From positions 1 through 64,000 of the forward strand of contig SUXM01000005.1 of NCBI GenBank assembly GCA_015060925.1: 64,000 bases of DNA. The letters are read 5' to 3'. The notes beneath the pieces were generated by a model that did not search any database, was not told the origin of the DNA, and saw only the letters and a program-made list of their open reading frames with translations. Position 1 is the stretch's first letter, and every line of letters starts with the position of its first letter. The position numbers were made by a program, and so were the translations under genes. Positions 27,050 through 34,969 of this stretch are shown one piece after another. The stretch is from Parabacteroides distasonis. Its GTDB lineage: Bacteria; Bacteroidota; Bacteroidia; Bacteroidales; Tannerellaceae.

Positions 27050-28288
27050 ATGTACAGCATTCTTATACACTTTTATGCCTTTATCGTGGCTTTGATTGCT
27101 CCTTTCCATCGGAAAGCGCGTTTGATGCGTATGGGGCAATGGAAGACGAACCGTATCCTTCGAGAAAAGATTGACCGAAATGCAAAGTATATTTGGTTCC
27201 ATGCCTCTTCGTTAGGCGAGTTTGAACAGGGACGTCCTATGATGGAACAAATTAAGGCTAACTATCCGGAGTATAAGATACTGTTAACTTTCTTCTCTCC
27301 TTCAGGATATGAAGTACGTAAAAATTATGCAGGGGCAGATGTTATTTGTTATCTGCCTTTCGATACGCCTTATCGGGTTAAGAAGTTTTTGAACTTGGCT
27401 AATCCGGTCATGGCGGTCTTTATCAAGTATGAATTTTGGGGGAATTATTTGGGAGAGTTGAAGAAGCGAGGGATACCTACCTATATCATCTCTGCTATCT
27501 TCCGTCAAGAACAACTTTTCTTCCAGTGGTTTGGAGCCCCTTATCGGAAGATGTTGCATAGTTTTACCCATCTGTTTGTTCAAGACAAACGTTCGCAAGA
27601 ATTATTGGCGGAATATGGAATCCGGAATGTGACTGTCTGCGGGGACACTCGTTTTGACCGTGTGTTGGATGTACGGAATCAAGCACGTGACTTGCCACAG
27701 GTTGACCGTTTTGTTAAACAGAAACAAGGGCAGAAGTCATATACTTTGATTGCCGGAAGTTCATGGCCGCAGGATGAGGATATTTTTATTCCGTACTTCA
27801 ACAACCATTCGGAAATGAAGTTGATCATTGCTCCTCATGAGATTCATCAGGAACATCTGACTTATATTGAATCGTTGTTGAAGCGTCCGTCTATCCGTCT
27901 TTCGGAAGCTATGCAGGACGAGACTCTTTTGGAAGGAAAAGATTGCTTGATTGTTGATAGCTTTGGTATGCTTTCTTCCATTTATCGGTATGGAACGATT
28001 GCCTATATCGGAGGAGGTTTCGGCGCCGGCATCCATAATACATTGGAAGCAGCGGTATATGGTATCCCTGTTTTGTTCGGCCCTCGCTATCAGAAATTCA
28101 AGGAAGCCCGTGATTTGATAAAGGTAGGTGGTGGTTTTTCGGTGGCATCGAAAGAGGAATTTGATGCTAAGATGGATGAATTGCTAACCTATCCGGAGGT
28201 GTTGGATGCAGTCGGAAAGAGCGCCGGTGAGTTTGTTTCAGGAAATGCCGGAGCAACGCAACAAATCATGAAAGAAGTCCGTTTGTAG
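27050..28288 (+). CDS. waaA: 3-deoxy-D-manno-octulosonic acid (Kdo) transferase
   Basis: 412 residues, GT30 family. One N-terminal hydrophobic helix (IHFYAFIVALIAPF) anchors it to the inner membrane. WFHASSLGEFEQGRP is the N-terminal family signature; the C-terminal half has LIAGSSWPQDE and the nucleotide-sugar site IGGGFGAGIHNTLEAAVYG, with PVLFGPRYQKFKEA. It adds Kdo to lipid A precursors. It is co-transcribed with gltX. Confidence 0.95.
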   Translation: MYSILIHFYAFIVALIAPFHRKARLMRMGQWKTNRILREKIDRNAKYIWFHASSLGEFEQGRPMMEQIKANYPEYKILLTFFSPSGYEVRKNYAGADVICYLPFDTPYRVKKFLNLANPVMAVFIKYEFWGNYLGELKKRGIPTYIISAIFRQEQLFFQWFGAPYRKMLHSFTHLFVQDKRSQELLAEYGIRNVTVCGDTRFDRVLDVRNQARDLPQVDRFVKQKQGQKSYTLIAGSSWPQDEDIFIPYFNNHSEMKLIIAPHEIHQEHLTYIESLLKRPSIRLSEAMQDETLLEGKDCLIVDSFGMLSSIYRYGTIAYIGGGFGAGIHNTLEAAVYGIPVLFGPRYQKFKEARDLIKVGGGFSVASKEEFDAKMDELLTYPEVLDAVGKSAGEFVSGNAGATQQIMKEVRL

Positions 28289-28313
28289 TTTCGCAGACTT
28301 GATTGAAATAAAT

Positions 28314-28360
28314 AAAGTAGCTCTTATTTGTTATTAAACGAATAAGAGCTACTTTTGTTT
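28314..28360 (+). terminator. Terminator of gltX-waaA
   Basis: A 15-bp stem (28314-28328 with 28341-28355) with a 12-nt loop followed by TTTTGTTTT. Confidence 0.85.
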
Positions 28361-28395
28361 TACGTAATACCTTAATCGCTTAATATCATTTGTTT

Positions 28396-29361
28396 ATGAA
28401 AAGAGTTTTGTCCCTTTTTTTATTTCTGTTTCTTGTTATTTCTATGAAAAGTAATGGACAGTTATTGTTACAGTTAAAAGAGGAACCTGTGTCGATTCAG
28501 ATTAAAACAGGAAGATTGAATGGAAAGTTACTTTTTCCGGGACATACAACTGACTGTCCGGTCGCTTTGATAATCGCCGGCTCCGGACCAACAGACATGG
28601 ATGGCAATTCGGCTATCGGACAAATGAAGAATAATTCATTAAAATATTTGGCAGAAGGATTAGCCAATCAGCAGATTGCTACTTTACGTTTTGATAAGAG
28701 GGGAGTAGCTTCAAGCCGTTCTGCCGCAGTTGAGGAGATCAATCTACGTTTTGAAGATTATGTAAATGATGTGAAAAGTTGGATAGATTATTTGGTCTCT
28801 GTTCGCAAGTTTAAGGATGTTTATCTGGTGGGACATAGTGAAGGCTCTTTAATTGGGATGTTAGCATCTCAAGGAAATCCTAAAGTGAAAGCATTTATCT
28901 CTATCGCAGGATCCGGACGTCCGATGGATCAGATTATTGAAGAGCAAACAGCTACTCTGCCGGAATCTGTAAGAAAAGAGGTAACCTTGATTAACGCTTC
29001 ATTACGAGAAGGGAAAACAGTTCCAGATGTGTCTGTGACGATGCAATCGTTGTTTCGGAACTCCGTTCAACCCTATTTAATTTCTTGCTATAAGTATGAT
29101 CCTAAAAAAGTCATAGCGACTTTACGTGTCCCTATTTTACTTATCCAGGGAACTACCGATATTCAAATATCCGTTAGAGATGCAGAATTGTTAAAGCAAG
29201 GACAGCCTAAAGCGGAGTTGCATATAATAGAAAATATGAATCATGTTTTGAAAGATTGTTCAAGTAAAGAACCGCAAAAGCAACAGGTAACCTATATAAA
29301 TCCATCTTTACCTTTGAATAAAAGACTTTTGAATGTAATAGGACATTTTATAAAGAGGTAA
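28396..29361 (+). CDS. Secreted alpha/beta hydrolase
   Basis: 321 residues. Signal peptide (KRVLSLFLFLFLVISMKSNGQ). The alpha/beta hydrolase fold shows an oxyanion region IIAGSGPTDMDGN, the nucleophile elbow GHSEGS, the acid in QGTTDIQIS and the histidine in ENMNHVLK. This gives a complete Ser-Asp-His triad. It is similar to the periplasmic acyl-hydrolase/DUF-type esterases common in Bacteroidota. Substrate is unknown. It stands alone between a terminator and a palindrome-rich intergenic region. The ATG at 28396 is preferred over a TTG two codons upstream. Confidence 0.85.
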   Translation: MKRVLSLFLFLFLVISMKSNGQLLLQLKEEPVSIQIKTGRLNGKLLFPGHTTDCPVALIIAGSGPTDMDGNSAIGQMKNNSLKYLAEGLANQQIATLRFDKRGVASSRSAAVEEINLRFEDYVNDVKSWIDYLVSVRKFKDVYLVGHSEGSLIGMLASQGNPKVKAFISIAGSGRPMDQIIEEQTATLPESVRKEVTLINASLREGKTVPDVSVTMQSLFRNSVQPYLISCYKYDPKKVIATLRVPILLIQGTTDIQISVRDAELLKQGQPKAELHIIENMNHVLKDCSSKEPQKQQVTYINPSLPLNKRLLNVIGHFIKR

Positions 29362-29368
29362 TAACCGT

Positions 29369-29450
29369 TCTCAAGGGGTGAGAAAATATTCTCATCCTTA
29401 TGAGAACTTTTTCTCATGCCCATGGGAATCTTTTCTTGTAGGCATGAGAT
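29369..29450. repeat. Array of four imperfect palindromes (TTCTCAT/ATGAGAA arms)
   Basis: Four successive short hairpins follow the hydrolase stop: TTCTCA-aggggTGAGAA, TTCTCATccttATGAGAA, TTCTCATGcccATGGGAA and a degenerate TTCTtGTAggcATGAGA. Arms are conserved while the 3-5-nt loops vary. None has a clear terminator T-run except the last (T7). The rest of 29451-29655 shows no convincing gene. Confidence 0.7.
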
Positions 29451-29655
29451 TTTTTTCGATTCGGAAAGTGAGGATGGTGATTCCCAACTGGAAGTAAAGT
29501 CGCAAGAAGAAAACGTATGGTTTTCTCATTGTCAAATGGCAATATTATTTGAAAGAGATAATATTCGACATCATATAATCAACATTTCAATGCAGAAAAT
29601 CGTTAAACATCATGTGGAAATGTATGAAATTTTTTGTTCGGAGGAATATAAATAT

Positions 29656-29686
29656 TTTGTGTTAGTTAATAAAATAATTACCTTTG
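29656..29686 (+). promoter_or_regulatory. Strong consensus promoter of the structured RNA
   Basis: TTTG at 29656-29659 and TACCTTTG at 29679-29686 with exactly 19 nt between. The predicted start is about 29692-29694. Confidence 0.85.
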
Positions 29687-29692
29687 CGCGAT

Positions 29693-29923
29693 ATTGGAAA
29701 TAACGTAGAAGCGTTTCGATATTATCTTGTTCTGAAATCTCGACAATTTCAACCATGCAAGATAATAGGTAAAACGGTTTCTACGCTTGTGTTTGATATA
29801 TATCTACCATTTCTATGGTGGGCTATATACTTGCATAAAGCGGGGAACCTTTTTTCTATTATTGCGTGGTGGGCAGTCGAGAGCCTCAGAACAGTGATAG
29901 AAAGAAAGGATTCCCCGCTTTTT
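29693..29923 (+). ncRNA. Candidate structured non-coding RNA (about 230 nt)
   Basis: A perfect promoter precedes, and three stable hairpins fill the span. P1: CGTAGAA (29704-29710) with TTCTACG (29779-29785), CGTTT with AAACG, TATTATCTTG (29720-29729) with CAAGATAATA (29758-29767), and an apical GAAAT/ATTTC stem. P2: ATATATA...ACCAT-TTCT-ATGGT...TATATA (29796-29829). P3: AAAGCGGGGAA (29837-29847) with TTCCCCGCTTT (29911-29921), continuing into a pyrimidine/purine stem (29848-29859 with 29897-29909) around the internal GGGCAGTCGAGAGCC; it ends in a T-run like a terminator. It could be the organism's 6S RNA, a Bacteroidales-1-type RNA, or an attenuating leader of the gene that starts 33 nt downstream. 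I cannot decide between these. Confidence 0.65.
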
Positions 29924-29955
29924 ATATATATAAATGCAGACCGTAGGGAATAGGG

Positions 29956-30429
29956 ATGAAAAATATTTATTGTATGAAGATTGTTTTCTTTTTATTATTA
30001 CTTTTTGTTGTTAATTCATCGATGAATGCACAAATAAATCGATATGATAATCCTACAGAATCAACTTATAATAATACTTATGTGTCTCCTGATTATGATA
30101 ATATAATCAAAATGGGGTCTATAATAAAACAAAGAAGAGAAAAAATAAAAAGTTTAATAAATAAGATTAGAGTTATATATGAATCATATCCTATTTATCC
30201 CGATAAAATAGATAGAGGTTGGCATAATGCATATTATGTGTGTGAAAAAGATAATATGTTTATTGAGATTCGAACATATGTTAATGATAATAATGAGATA
30301 ACAGCTATAGATTTTGAGGGTGATAAAATTTCTAATGTAAAAGAGAAAATTGTAAAAGGAAGATCTGTTAAAGATGGAAGTATAATATATCTTATTGAGG
30401 ATATTTGGTTGTATAATAAATATAATTAA
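29956..30429 (+). CDS. Exported protein of unknown function
   Basis: 157 residues. A signal peptide (IVFFLLLLFVVNSSMNAQ) is followed by an Asn/Tyr-rich region and a helix-rich part (KMGSIIKQRREKIKSLINKIRVIY). The C-terminal half has strand-like segments (MFIEIRTYVNDNNEITAIDF, GSIIYLIEDIWLY). No family recognised. It begins 33 nt after the structured RNA and is preceded by GTAGGGAATAGGG. ATG at 29974 is an alternative start. It is the first of five AT-rich unknown genes on the same strand. Confidence 0.6.
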   Translation: MKNIYCMKIVFFLLLLFVVNSSMNAQINRYDNPTESTYNNTYVSPDYDNIIKMGSIIKQRREKIKSLINKIRVIYESYPIYPDKIDRGWHNAYYVCEKDNMFIEIRTYVNDNNEITAIDFEGDKISNVKEKIVKGRSVKDGSIIYLIEDIWLYNKYN

Positions 30430-30492
30430 TATGAAAACGTGATTTATAGTATTAATTGCTATTTTCTGTATGACAAAGATATAGATTATAAA

Positions 30493-31101
30493 ATGTTGAA
30501 AATATTCAATTTTATTTGTGGAAATATTTTATCATTATTCTTGATTAATTTTTCTAATTTTAATAAATATGAAATAGCAAATACTTTTACTTTAAGTATT
30601 CCTAATACTGTTGAATTAAGAGGTCAAGACGATGATTATACGAAGTTGTTAAAACGAGATTATATAAATAAGATAGATTTTAATAATATCGTTTTTCAAC
30701 AAAGAGGGCTTGCTTCTCTAGATAGAGAGGCTTTTAATTCTTATTGTCGGATTCTAATAAAAGTGATAGAAGGATATGATTTCCCTTCTTCAACAGAATG
30801 TTATGACTTAACCCAAGAAGATATTTCTTATTTTCGGAGTATGGCGAAAGAAAGTGCTTATCCTTTTGAGATAATAGGTAATCCCATAGTTGAATGGATT
30901 CTTGTTAATGGGAATTATGCTATAGAAGTTAAATATATGAGAAAGGGAGAGGATAATAAACATGTAAAAGTCTCTTCTTATTATTTATTTAATAAAACAA
31001 AAGTTGCATATATCACTTTAGCGTATAGAAAAGAAGATTCTAAGATATGGGAAGAAGATTTTTCAAAGATAATATTCACTTTTAAGTGGATTATTAAGTG
31101 A
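30493..31101 (+). CDS. Exported protein of unknown function, possible PsbP/Mog1-like fold
   Basis: 202 residues from this ATG; an upstream GTG (30439) would add 18 polar residues before the hydrophobic segment and is less likely. A signal-like N-terminus (MLKIFNFICGNILSLFLINF) is followed by TLSIPNTVELRGQDDDYTK, IVFQQRGLASLD and a C-terminal strand-helix-strand VAYITLAYRKEDSKIWEEDF ending FTFKW. That pattern (IPxxxEL near the start, xxFxW at the end) recalls PsbP/Mog1-like small proteins, but this is a guess from pattern. I believe similar uncharacterised proteins exist in Bacteroides. Confidence 0.6.
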   Translation: MLKIFNFICGNILSLFLINFSNFNKYEIANTFTLSIPNTVELRGQDDDYTKLLKRDYINKIDFNNIVFQQRGLASLDREAFNSYCRILIKVIEGYDFPSSTECYDLTQEDISYFRSMAKESAYPFEIIGNPIVEWILVNGNYAIEVKYMRKGEDNKHVKVSSYYLFNKTKVAYITLAYRKEDSKIWEEDFSKIIFTFKWIIK

Positions 31102-31173
31102 TTAATTATGTTTTCTATGGGTTAGGTTATGCATTAATTAAAACTTTGATTGTAAAATAAATTTAATTATAAA

Positions 31174-31866
31174 ATGAGAAGAATGAAATTACTTATATTT
31201 TTCGTGTGTTTGATATGTACTATTCCTTCGTTCTCGCAAGATGATTATGACAGAAGTTTGAATGAATTGGAAAAGGTAAATGATTTATTGTTAGAAGCTT
31301 CTGCTTCTTTTTTGAAATTTCCTAATAATCATAGCAATACAATAATTGTATTTAATCAATTGAAGAAATTGAATACAATATATAAAGAAATACAATCTAA
31401 CAAATATGAAGTTCTTTCAAAATGGGATAATTATAAAGTGAGGCAGTTTTATGATACGACAGATAAAATGCAAGCTATTGCAGATGCATTTGAAGAGTTA
31501 TTAAGAACTATCGCAGGATATACTTCTAGAGGTATTGAGGGAACTGTGATGGAAGTATTATTGGAACCTCTTTTTGATGAAGCAGGTTGGGAGAAAAGAA
31601 TGATTAACGTAACGTGTTCAGATGCCTATTTTGTAGAATATTCGTATAAAGATTTTAAGATGATGTTTATAAAGAGCACTCGCCCAAGAAATGATTATAT
31701 GAATAATTGCTATCATAATATTGAAGTATCATTTACGTATGAAGGACCATATGGCGCTGGAGGTTCTTATTATGTTGGTGGAAATAAATATAGAATGATT
31801 CAATTTAAAGATAACGAAAATGTTTCTTATCGTAAAGTTATAAAAGCCAAATCAGTTCGTAAATAA
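31174..31866 (+). CDS. Exported protein of unknown function
   Basis: 230 residues. Sec signal peptide (MKLLIFFVCLICTIPSFSQ). Residues 25-120 are predicted helical with a coiled-coil look (LNELEKVNDLLLEASASF, FNQLKKLNTIYKEIQ, DKMQAIADAFEELLRTIAG). Residues 130-220 are strand-rich (INVTCSDAYFVEYSYKDFKMMF, HNIEVSFTYEGPYGAGGSYYVGG). No family recognised. It is the third gene of the AT-rich unknown cluster, 72 nt after the previous gene and 14 nt before the next. Confidence 0.65.
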   Translation: MRRMKLLIFFVCLICTIPSFSQDDYDRSLNELEKVNDLLLEASASFLKFPNNHSNTIIVFNQLKKLNTIYKEIQSNKYEVLSKWDNYKVRQFYDTTDKMQAIADAFEELLRTIAGYTSRGIEGTVMEVLLEPLFDEAGWEKRMINVTCSDAYFVEYSYKDFKMMFIKSTRPRNDYMNNCYHNIEVSFTYEGPYGAGGSYYVGGNKYRMIQFKDNENVSYRKVIKAKSVRK

Positions 31867-31880
31867 ATGTAATTGTAAAG

Positions 31881-33062
31881 ATGAAGAAATTTCTTATTGG
31901 TATTTTAGTGTTAATATTGTTTCCTATAGCTTACTATTTCTTGCACTTGCATGTTTTACATATGTCAGAGAACTATGTGGAAAAGAAAAAGAATACTTTG
32001 CAGAAAGAGTTCTATGATAAATTAAATGAATATTGGGCGGGAGAATCTCGTTTGATGTATTCAGAAGAGTATGGTAGTACGTCTTATGTTCCTATGGATA
32101 TGGATGCAGTTCGGTTTATTGATAATAGGGATGAAAAAGATGTAACTTTTTATAGTTCTGTTGAAAGACTATTCCCTTATGACAGATTCCCTTTATTAAT
32201 ATCAACAATGTTTAAATGTTTGAGACCGGGGTGTTTTAGGGAGTTATATGAGTTGAATGCAGTAAAGAATATTCCTTGGGAGGCTTTCTTGCTGAAATAT
32301 AAAGAGAGAAATAAGTTTCAGATGTTTATTTTTAAACCAGTAGCTGTAGGATACTTACAGTCTTCATATAATTTGAGAGATTGGAGACCTTCTTTGGATG
32401 AAAGTTGTACTAATGCATTGGAATACCTTGTAAAAGAAGATAGGGATTTTAAGGATTGCTATAATCAAAATAACAAGAAAATAATTAATAAAATTTTGAA
32501 TCTTTACAATCGCTATTACTACTTGCAGCCTGAAGGTCATTATAGAAACTTTGAAGATAATAATTATATAAATTTTGAAAATATAAGGCTCTCACCTAAC
32601 CCAGAAGGTGAGCCGTTATGTGGGCATCGAATAAGTTGGATTTATAATGACTTTTATCGTGTATATTATGATACATATCCACTGTTAACTTATGAAGTCA
32701 CATTTAACAATCTAAACTATAATAATGATAAAGAAAATTATTATACAGAGCACTTCTTTGTTGTCAAAATTTGCTTTTGGATATTATTTTTTATACTATT
32801 TGTTTATTTGTTATATCTAATATATCGTTTTTCAAAATATCGCTCAAAAGCGAATTGCTCAAGTTCTAAAATTAATATGGAACTTGATATATTGTATTTA
32901 TATAATGAAATTATAACGAAAGCTAACCCTAAAATGTTTATAGAACCTTACCAACCTAATAAGTTAACTATTGCAAATGAAATTTATTCAGAAGCTTTGA
33001 AAAATAGGTATAATAGAGATGTTTTAGAAAAATTGTTAGATAGAATAAAGAAAGAGTTATGA
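31881..33062 (+). CDS. Two-TM membrane protein of unknown function
   Basis: 393 residues. N-terminal membrane helix at 4-22 (FLIGILVLILFPIAYYFLH), a large presumably periplasmic domain of about 275 residues rich in Tyr and Asn, a second membrane helix at about 297-317 (FWILFFILFVYLLYLIYRF), and a C-terminal helical tail of about 75 residues, presumably cytoplasmic (ANEIYSEALKNRYNRDVLEKLLDRIK). No family recognised. It overlaps the following lipoprotein gene by 4 nt, which supports a real operon and translational coupling. Confidence 0.7.
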   Translation: MKKFLIGILVLILFPIAYYFLHLHVLHMSENYVEKKKNTLQKEFYDKLNEYWAGESRLMYSEEYGSTSYVPMDMDAVRFIDNRDEKDVTFYSSVERLFPYDRFPLLISTMFKCLRPGCFRELYELNAVKNIPWEAFLLKYKERNKFQMFIFKPVAVGYLQSSYNLRDWRPSLDESCTNALEYLVKEDRDFKDCYNQNNKKIINKILNLYNRYYYLQPEGHYRNFEDNNYINFENIRLSPNPEGEPLCGHRISWIYNDFYRVYYDTYPLLTYEVTFNNLNYNNDKENYYTEHFFVVKICFWILFFILFVYLLYLIYRFSKYRSKANCSSSKINMELDILYLYNEIITKANPKMFIEPYQPNKLTIANEIYSEALKNRYNRDVLEKLLDRIKKEL

Positions 33063-33832
33063 TAAAGTATATCGTATTTATGTTTGGATTGCTTTTATTA
33101 TCTTCATGTAATGAGAATGAAAGTGAGAGTTCTATTACAAAAGAAATGAAGAATTATATAAGTAATAATGTTGATGGTTCTTATGGTTTCTTTGAACGTA
33201 ATATGGTAAAGGAACATATTGATAGTTTTAGTTGGGTATCTGACATATATAGAATTCAACGCCAACTTTATATGTATGCAAGCCAAAGAAGAACTATATT
33301 GGTAAATAGTTATGTTCCTCTTACTAAAACTATTGGATGGCGTTCTTCAAACATTTTTGAATCAAATTTTGAAAAGCCTCAAGGATATGCTAAAAAAATT
33401 AAAGAGTCATATATTACAGAAGAAGAACGCGAAATCTGTGATTATATATATTATAGTGAGTCAGTTCCTGATATTCGAAAAATGATAAAAGATTTAGAGG
33501 AAGAAGAATTTCATGGTGACAGAATATACTATACTTGTGGTTATCGAACTGCTTCTGGGGCAATTGTCGATAGAGAATTTGTTTTATATACAAATGGCAA
33601 AAAGAATTTTATTGAAATATTTGAATTGAAATACAATTATGATATGTTACGTGATTTTGTTCAGCATAATTTAAATGTTGATTTAGAGGAATCTTATATA
33701 CAGGCTTTGCTTGCAAAGTATATGGCAATAGAAAACAAAGATAAAGAAAGTCAAAATTCTTTTTTAACTATACCAACTTCAACCATTTCAAATAAATATA
33801 GTGCGATATTTAGACGACTTGAGAATTATTAA
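33059..33832 (+). CDS. Lipoprotein of unknown function
   Basis: 257 residues. A short signal peptide with a lipobox (FGLLLLSSC) predicts a lipoprotein. The mature part is charged and mixed alpha/beta (YGFFERNMVKEHIDSF, DRIYYTCGYRTASGAIVDREF, KNFIEIFELKYNYDMLRDF). No family recognised. The 4-nt overlap with the two-TM protein suggests that the two products act together at the envelope. It closes the AT-rich cluster; decayed sequence follows. Confidence 0.68.
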   Translation: MIKYIVFMFGLLLLSSCNENESESSITKEMKNYISNNVDGSYGFFERNMVKEHIDSFSWVSDIYRIQRQLYMYASQRRTILVNSYVPLTKTIGWRSSNIFESNFEKPQGYAKKIKESYITEEEREICDYIYYSESVPDIRKMIKDLEEEEFHGDRIYYTCGYRTASGAIVDREFVLYTNGKKNFIEIFELKYNYDMLRDFVQHNLNVDLEESYIQALLAKYMAIENKDKESQNSFLTIPTSTISNKYSAIFRRLENY

Positions 33833-33946
33833 TCCTAAAATGTGACATTAGATCTAATGCTATTTGAAAAAATGTTAAATACTAATAAATTGGAAATCTC
33901 ATTTATAATTAGATATATTATGACAACACAATATAGTGAATGATTA

Positions 33947-34158
33947 ATTTATAATGGTAGAGAATATTATCTTGCGACAGAGTCATTATTAAGTATGATG
34001 TAAGGTTTATTGCTCTACATACGGCGTATTGGAGAGGGTATATAGGTTCTTGGCATATTGAGGATAATAAAATTATATTTTGTAGATTTAAAAGAGCTGA
34101 TATACACTTAAAAATTGGACGATTTATATTATTAAGAGACGTTTTTAGCTTGAAATAA
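33947..34158 (+). pseudogene. Frameshifted remnant of a small YNGxEY...RGYxxxW protein
   Basis: One frame from 33947 reads IYNGREYYLATESLLSMM and then stops at 34001-34003. The +2-shifted frame continues from about 34009 as IALHTAYWRGYIGSWHIED, then FCRFKRADIH, and stops at 34156-34158. Together they look like the YNGxEY and TAxWRGYxxxWxI signatures of small hypothetical proteins I have seen in many bacteria, with a frameshift and a missing middle. No start codon is in frame. Calling the family is from memory of the motif, not from a search. Confidence 0.45.
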
Positions 34159-34320
34159 AGCTCGGTATTACACCAGGCTTTTTCCTTTTAGCCTCAGTTT
34201 GATTCTATTTTTATTGTAGTAACATATATATATATCAAGTTTTTTACTAAACAGTTCAATGCTGTCCCAATCCTGCAAATATAGAACTTTGACTTCTTAA
34301 GTCCAAAGAAGTTTCAGAAC
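34134..34320 (-). pseudogene. C-terminal remnant of an IS3-family transposase (OrfB)
   Basis: On the minus strand, frame-shifted pieces read NFFGLKKSKFY (about 34316-34284), then LYLQDWDSIELFSKKL and YYNKNRIKLRLKGKSL, followed by a premature TAA and YRA (to about 34159). This follows the familiar IS3/IS150 OrfB ending: NFFGxLKxExxY, then YIxYYNxxRIKxKLKGxSPVxYR. At least one frameshift and one stop are present. No inverted-repeat ends or the rest of the element are visible. It shows that the accessory stretch has received mobile DNA. Confidence 0.7.
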
Positions 34321-34666
34321 TTGTATTGTCCAGGCAGCAGGTACGGGCAAGAGAGAAACAGTGTTACAGTTAGCGAGACAAACAAGACATATTCTTCAAG
34401 TTAACGTATCATAGATAAAAAGTATGTGGGTTGGTAGTAAGAAGAATATCATCTTAAATCATCAAAATCGGATAGAGAATGGGCTTATCCTCTCCTTCTT
34501 AACTATTGGGATGAGAGTTTTTAATCTTTAGTTCAGGAAATTTGGGAAACATTTCATGAAGAGTGGGCTCATGGATAAGAAGTAAGTCAGTAAATCCTTA
34601 CGATTGTATATGGGGACAGGGAATGGGATTTTAAAGCAAATCGTATGCCAATTCCAACCATACATA
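34321..34666. other. Gene-poor stretch with no supported gene
   Basis: No open frame here looks coding. A short frame at about 34330-34410 would read AAGTGKRETVLQLARQ, vaguely P-loop-like, before a stop; it is too short to assign. The stretch is probably decayed DNA between the IS remnant and the GH28 duplication. Confidence 0.5.
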
Positions 34667-34667
34667 A

Positions 34668-34866
34668 AAACACAAAGCTGCGCCAAAGTTTTTTATTTGA
34701 CGCAGTTTTTTTTTATCTAAGAAGTTTCGTTTATTCTTCCTGTACCAACCCTTCTACATCGTCAAAGACATATACCGGGCGGAAGTCGTGAGCTTTCAAC
34801 TTGTATTGAACGTTCTTCATCTTTAAGCCACGGACGTGGCGAACAAAGATTCCATAAGCTGGTAGC
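34668..34866. repeat. Duplicated copy A of the GH28 3' end and terminator
   Basis: About 200 nt nearly identical to 36469-36673 (copy B): both begin with the AACACAAAGCTGCGCCAAAG terminator hairpin and run through the last ~45 codons of the GH28 gene with only scattered substitutions. The two copies are direct repeats and flank the ATPase gene at 34970-36295. Confidence 0.9.
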
Positions 34867-34929
34867 TCGATGTGACCACCATTTACACATTCTACAGCAA
34901 TAGCTGAACGGAATGAAACTTTATGTGCT
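34731..34929 (-). pseudogene. Internally deleted GH28 remnant
   Basis: The minus strand reads FRSAIAVECVNGGHI joined in frame to ELPAYGIFVRHVRGLKMKN and on to GLVQEE and a stop. In the intact GH28 gene (36537-37976) these two parts are about 120 codons apart. So a second GH28-like gene has lost its 5' end and an internal segment, while the junction kept the frame. Upstream of the FRSAIA part the frame runs into a stop, with no start codon. Confidence 0.8.
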
Positions 34930-34969
34930 TGATTGAATATGATTAGCGCTAAAAGGAGATTTTACTGAA

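Noticed and set aside
29416..29703. Open frame of 95 codons between the hydrolase gene and the structured RNA
   Set aside because: It starts inside the palindrome array, has no signal or domain, and covers the promoter of the RNA. Composition looks non-coding.
29693..29923. Firm assignment as 6S RNA, 4.5S RNA, RNase P RNA or tmRNA
   Set aside because: I saw none of the diagnostic conserved boxes of 4.5S, RNase P or tmRNA, and the fold is three hairpins and not one long 6S-type rod. It is left as an unassigned structured RNA.
29684..29953. Open frame of 89 codons over the structured RNA
   Set aside because: It coincides with the three hairpins and starts inside the -7 promoter box. The RNA explains the span better.
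34321..34430. P-loop NTPase gene suggested by AAGTGKRET
   Set aside because: The frame is under 30 codons, has no start, and ends in a stop with no further motif.
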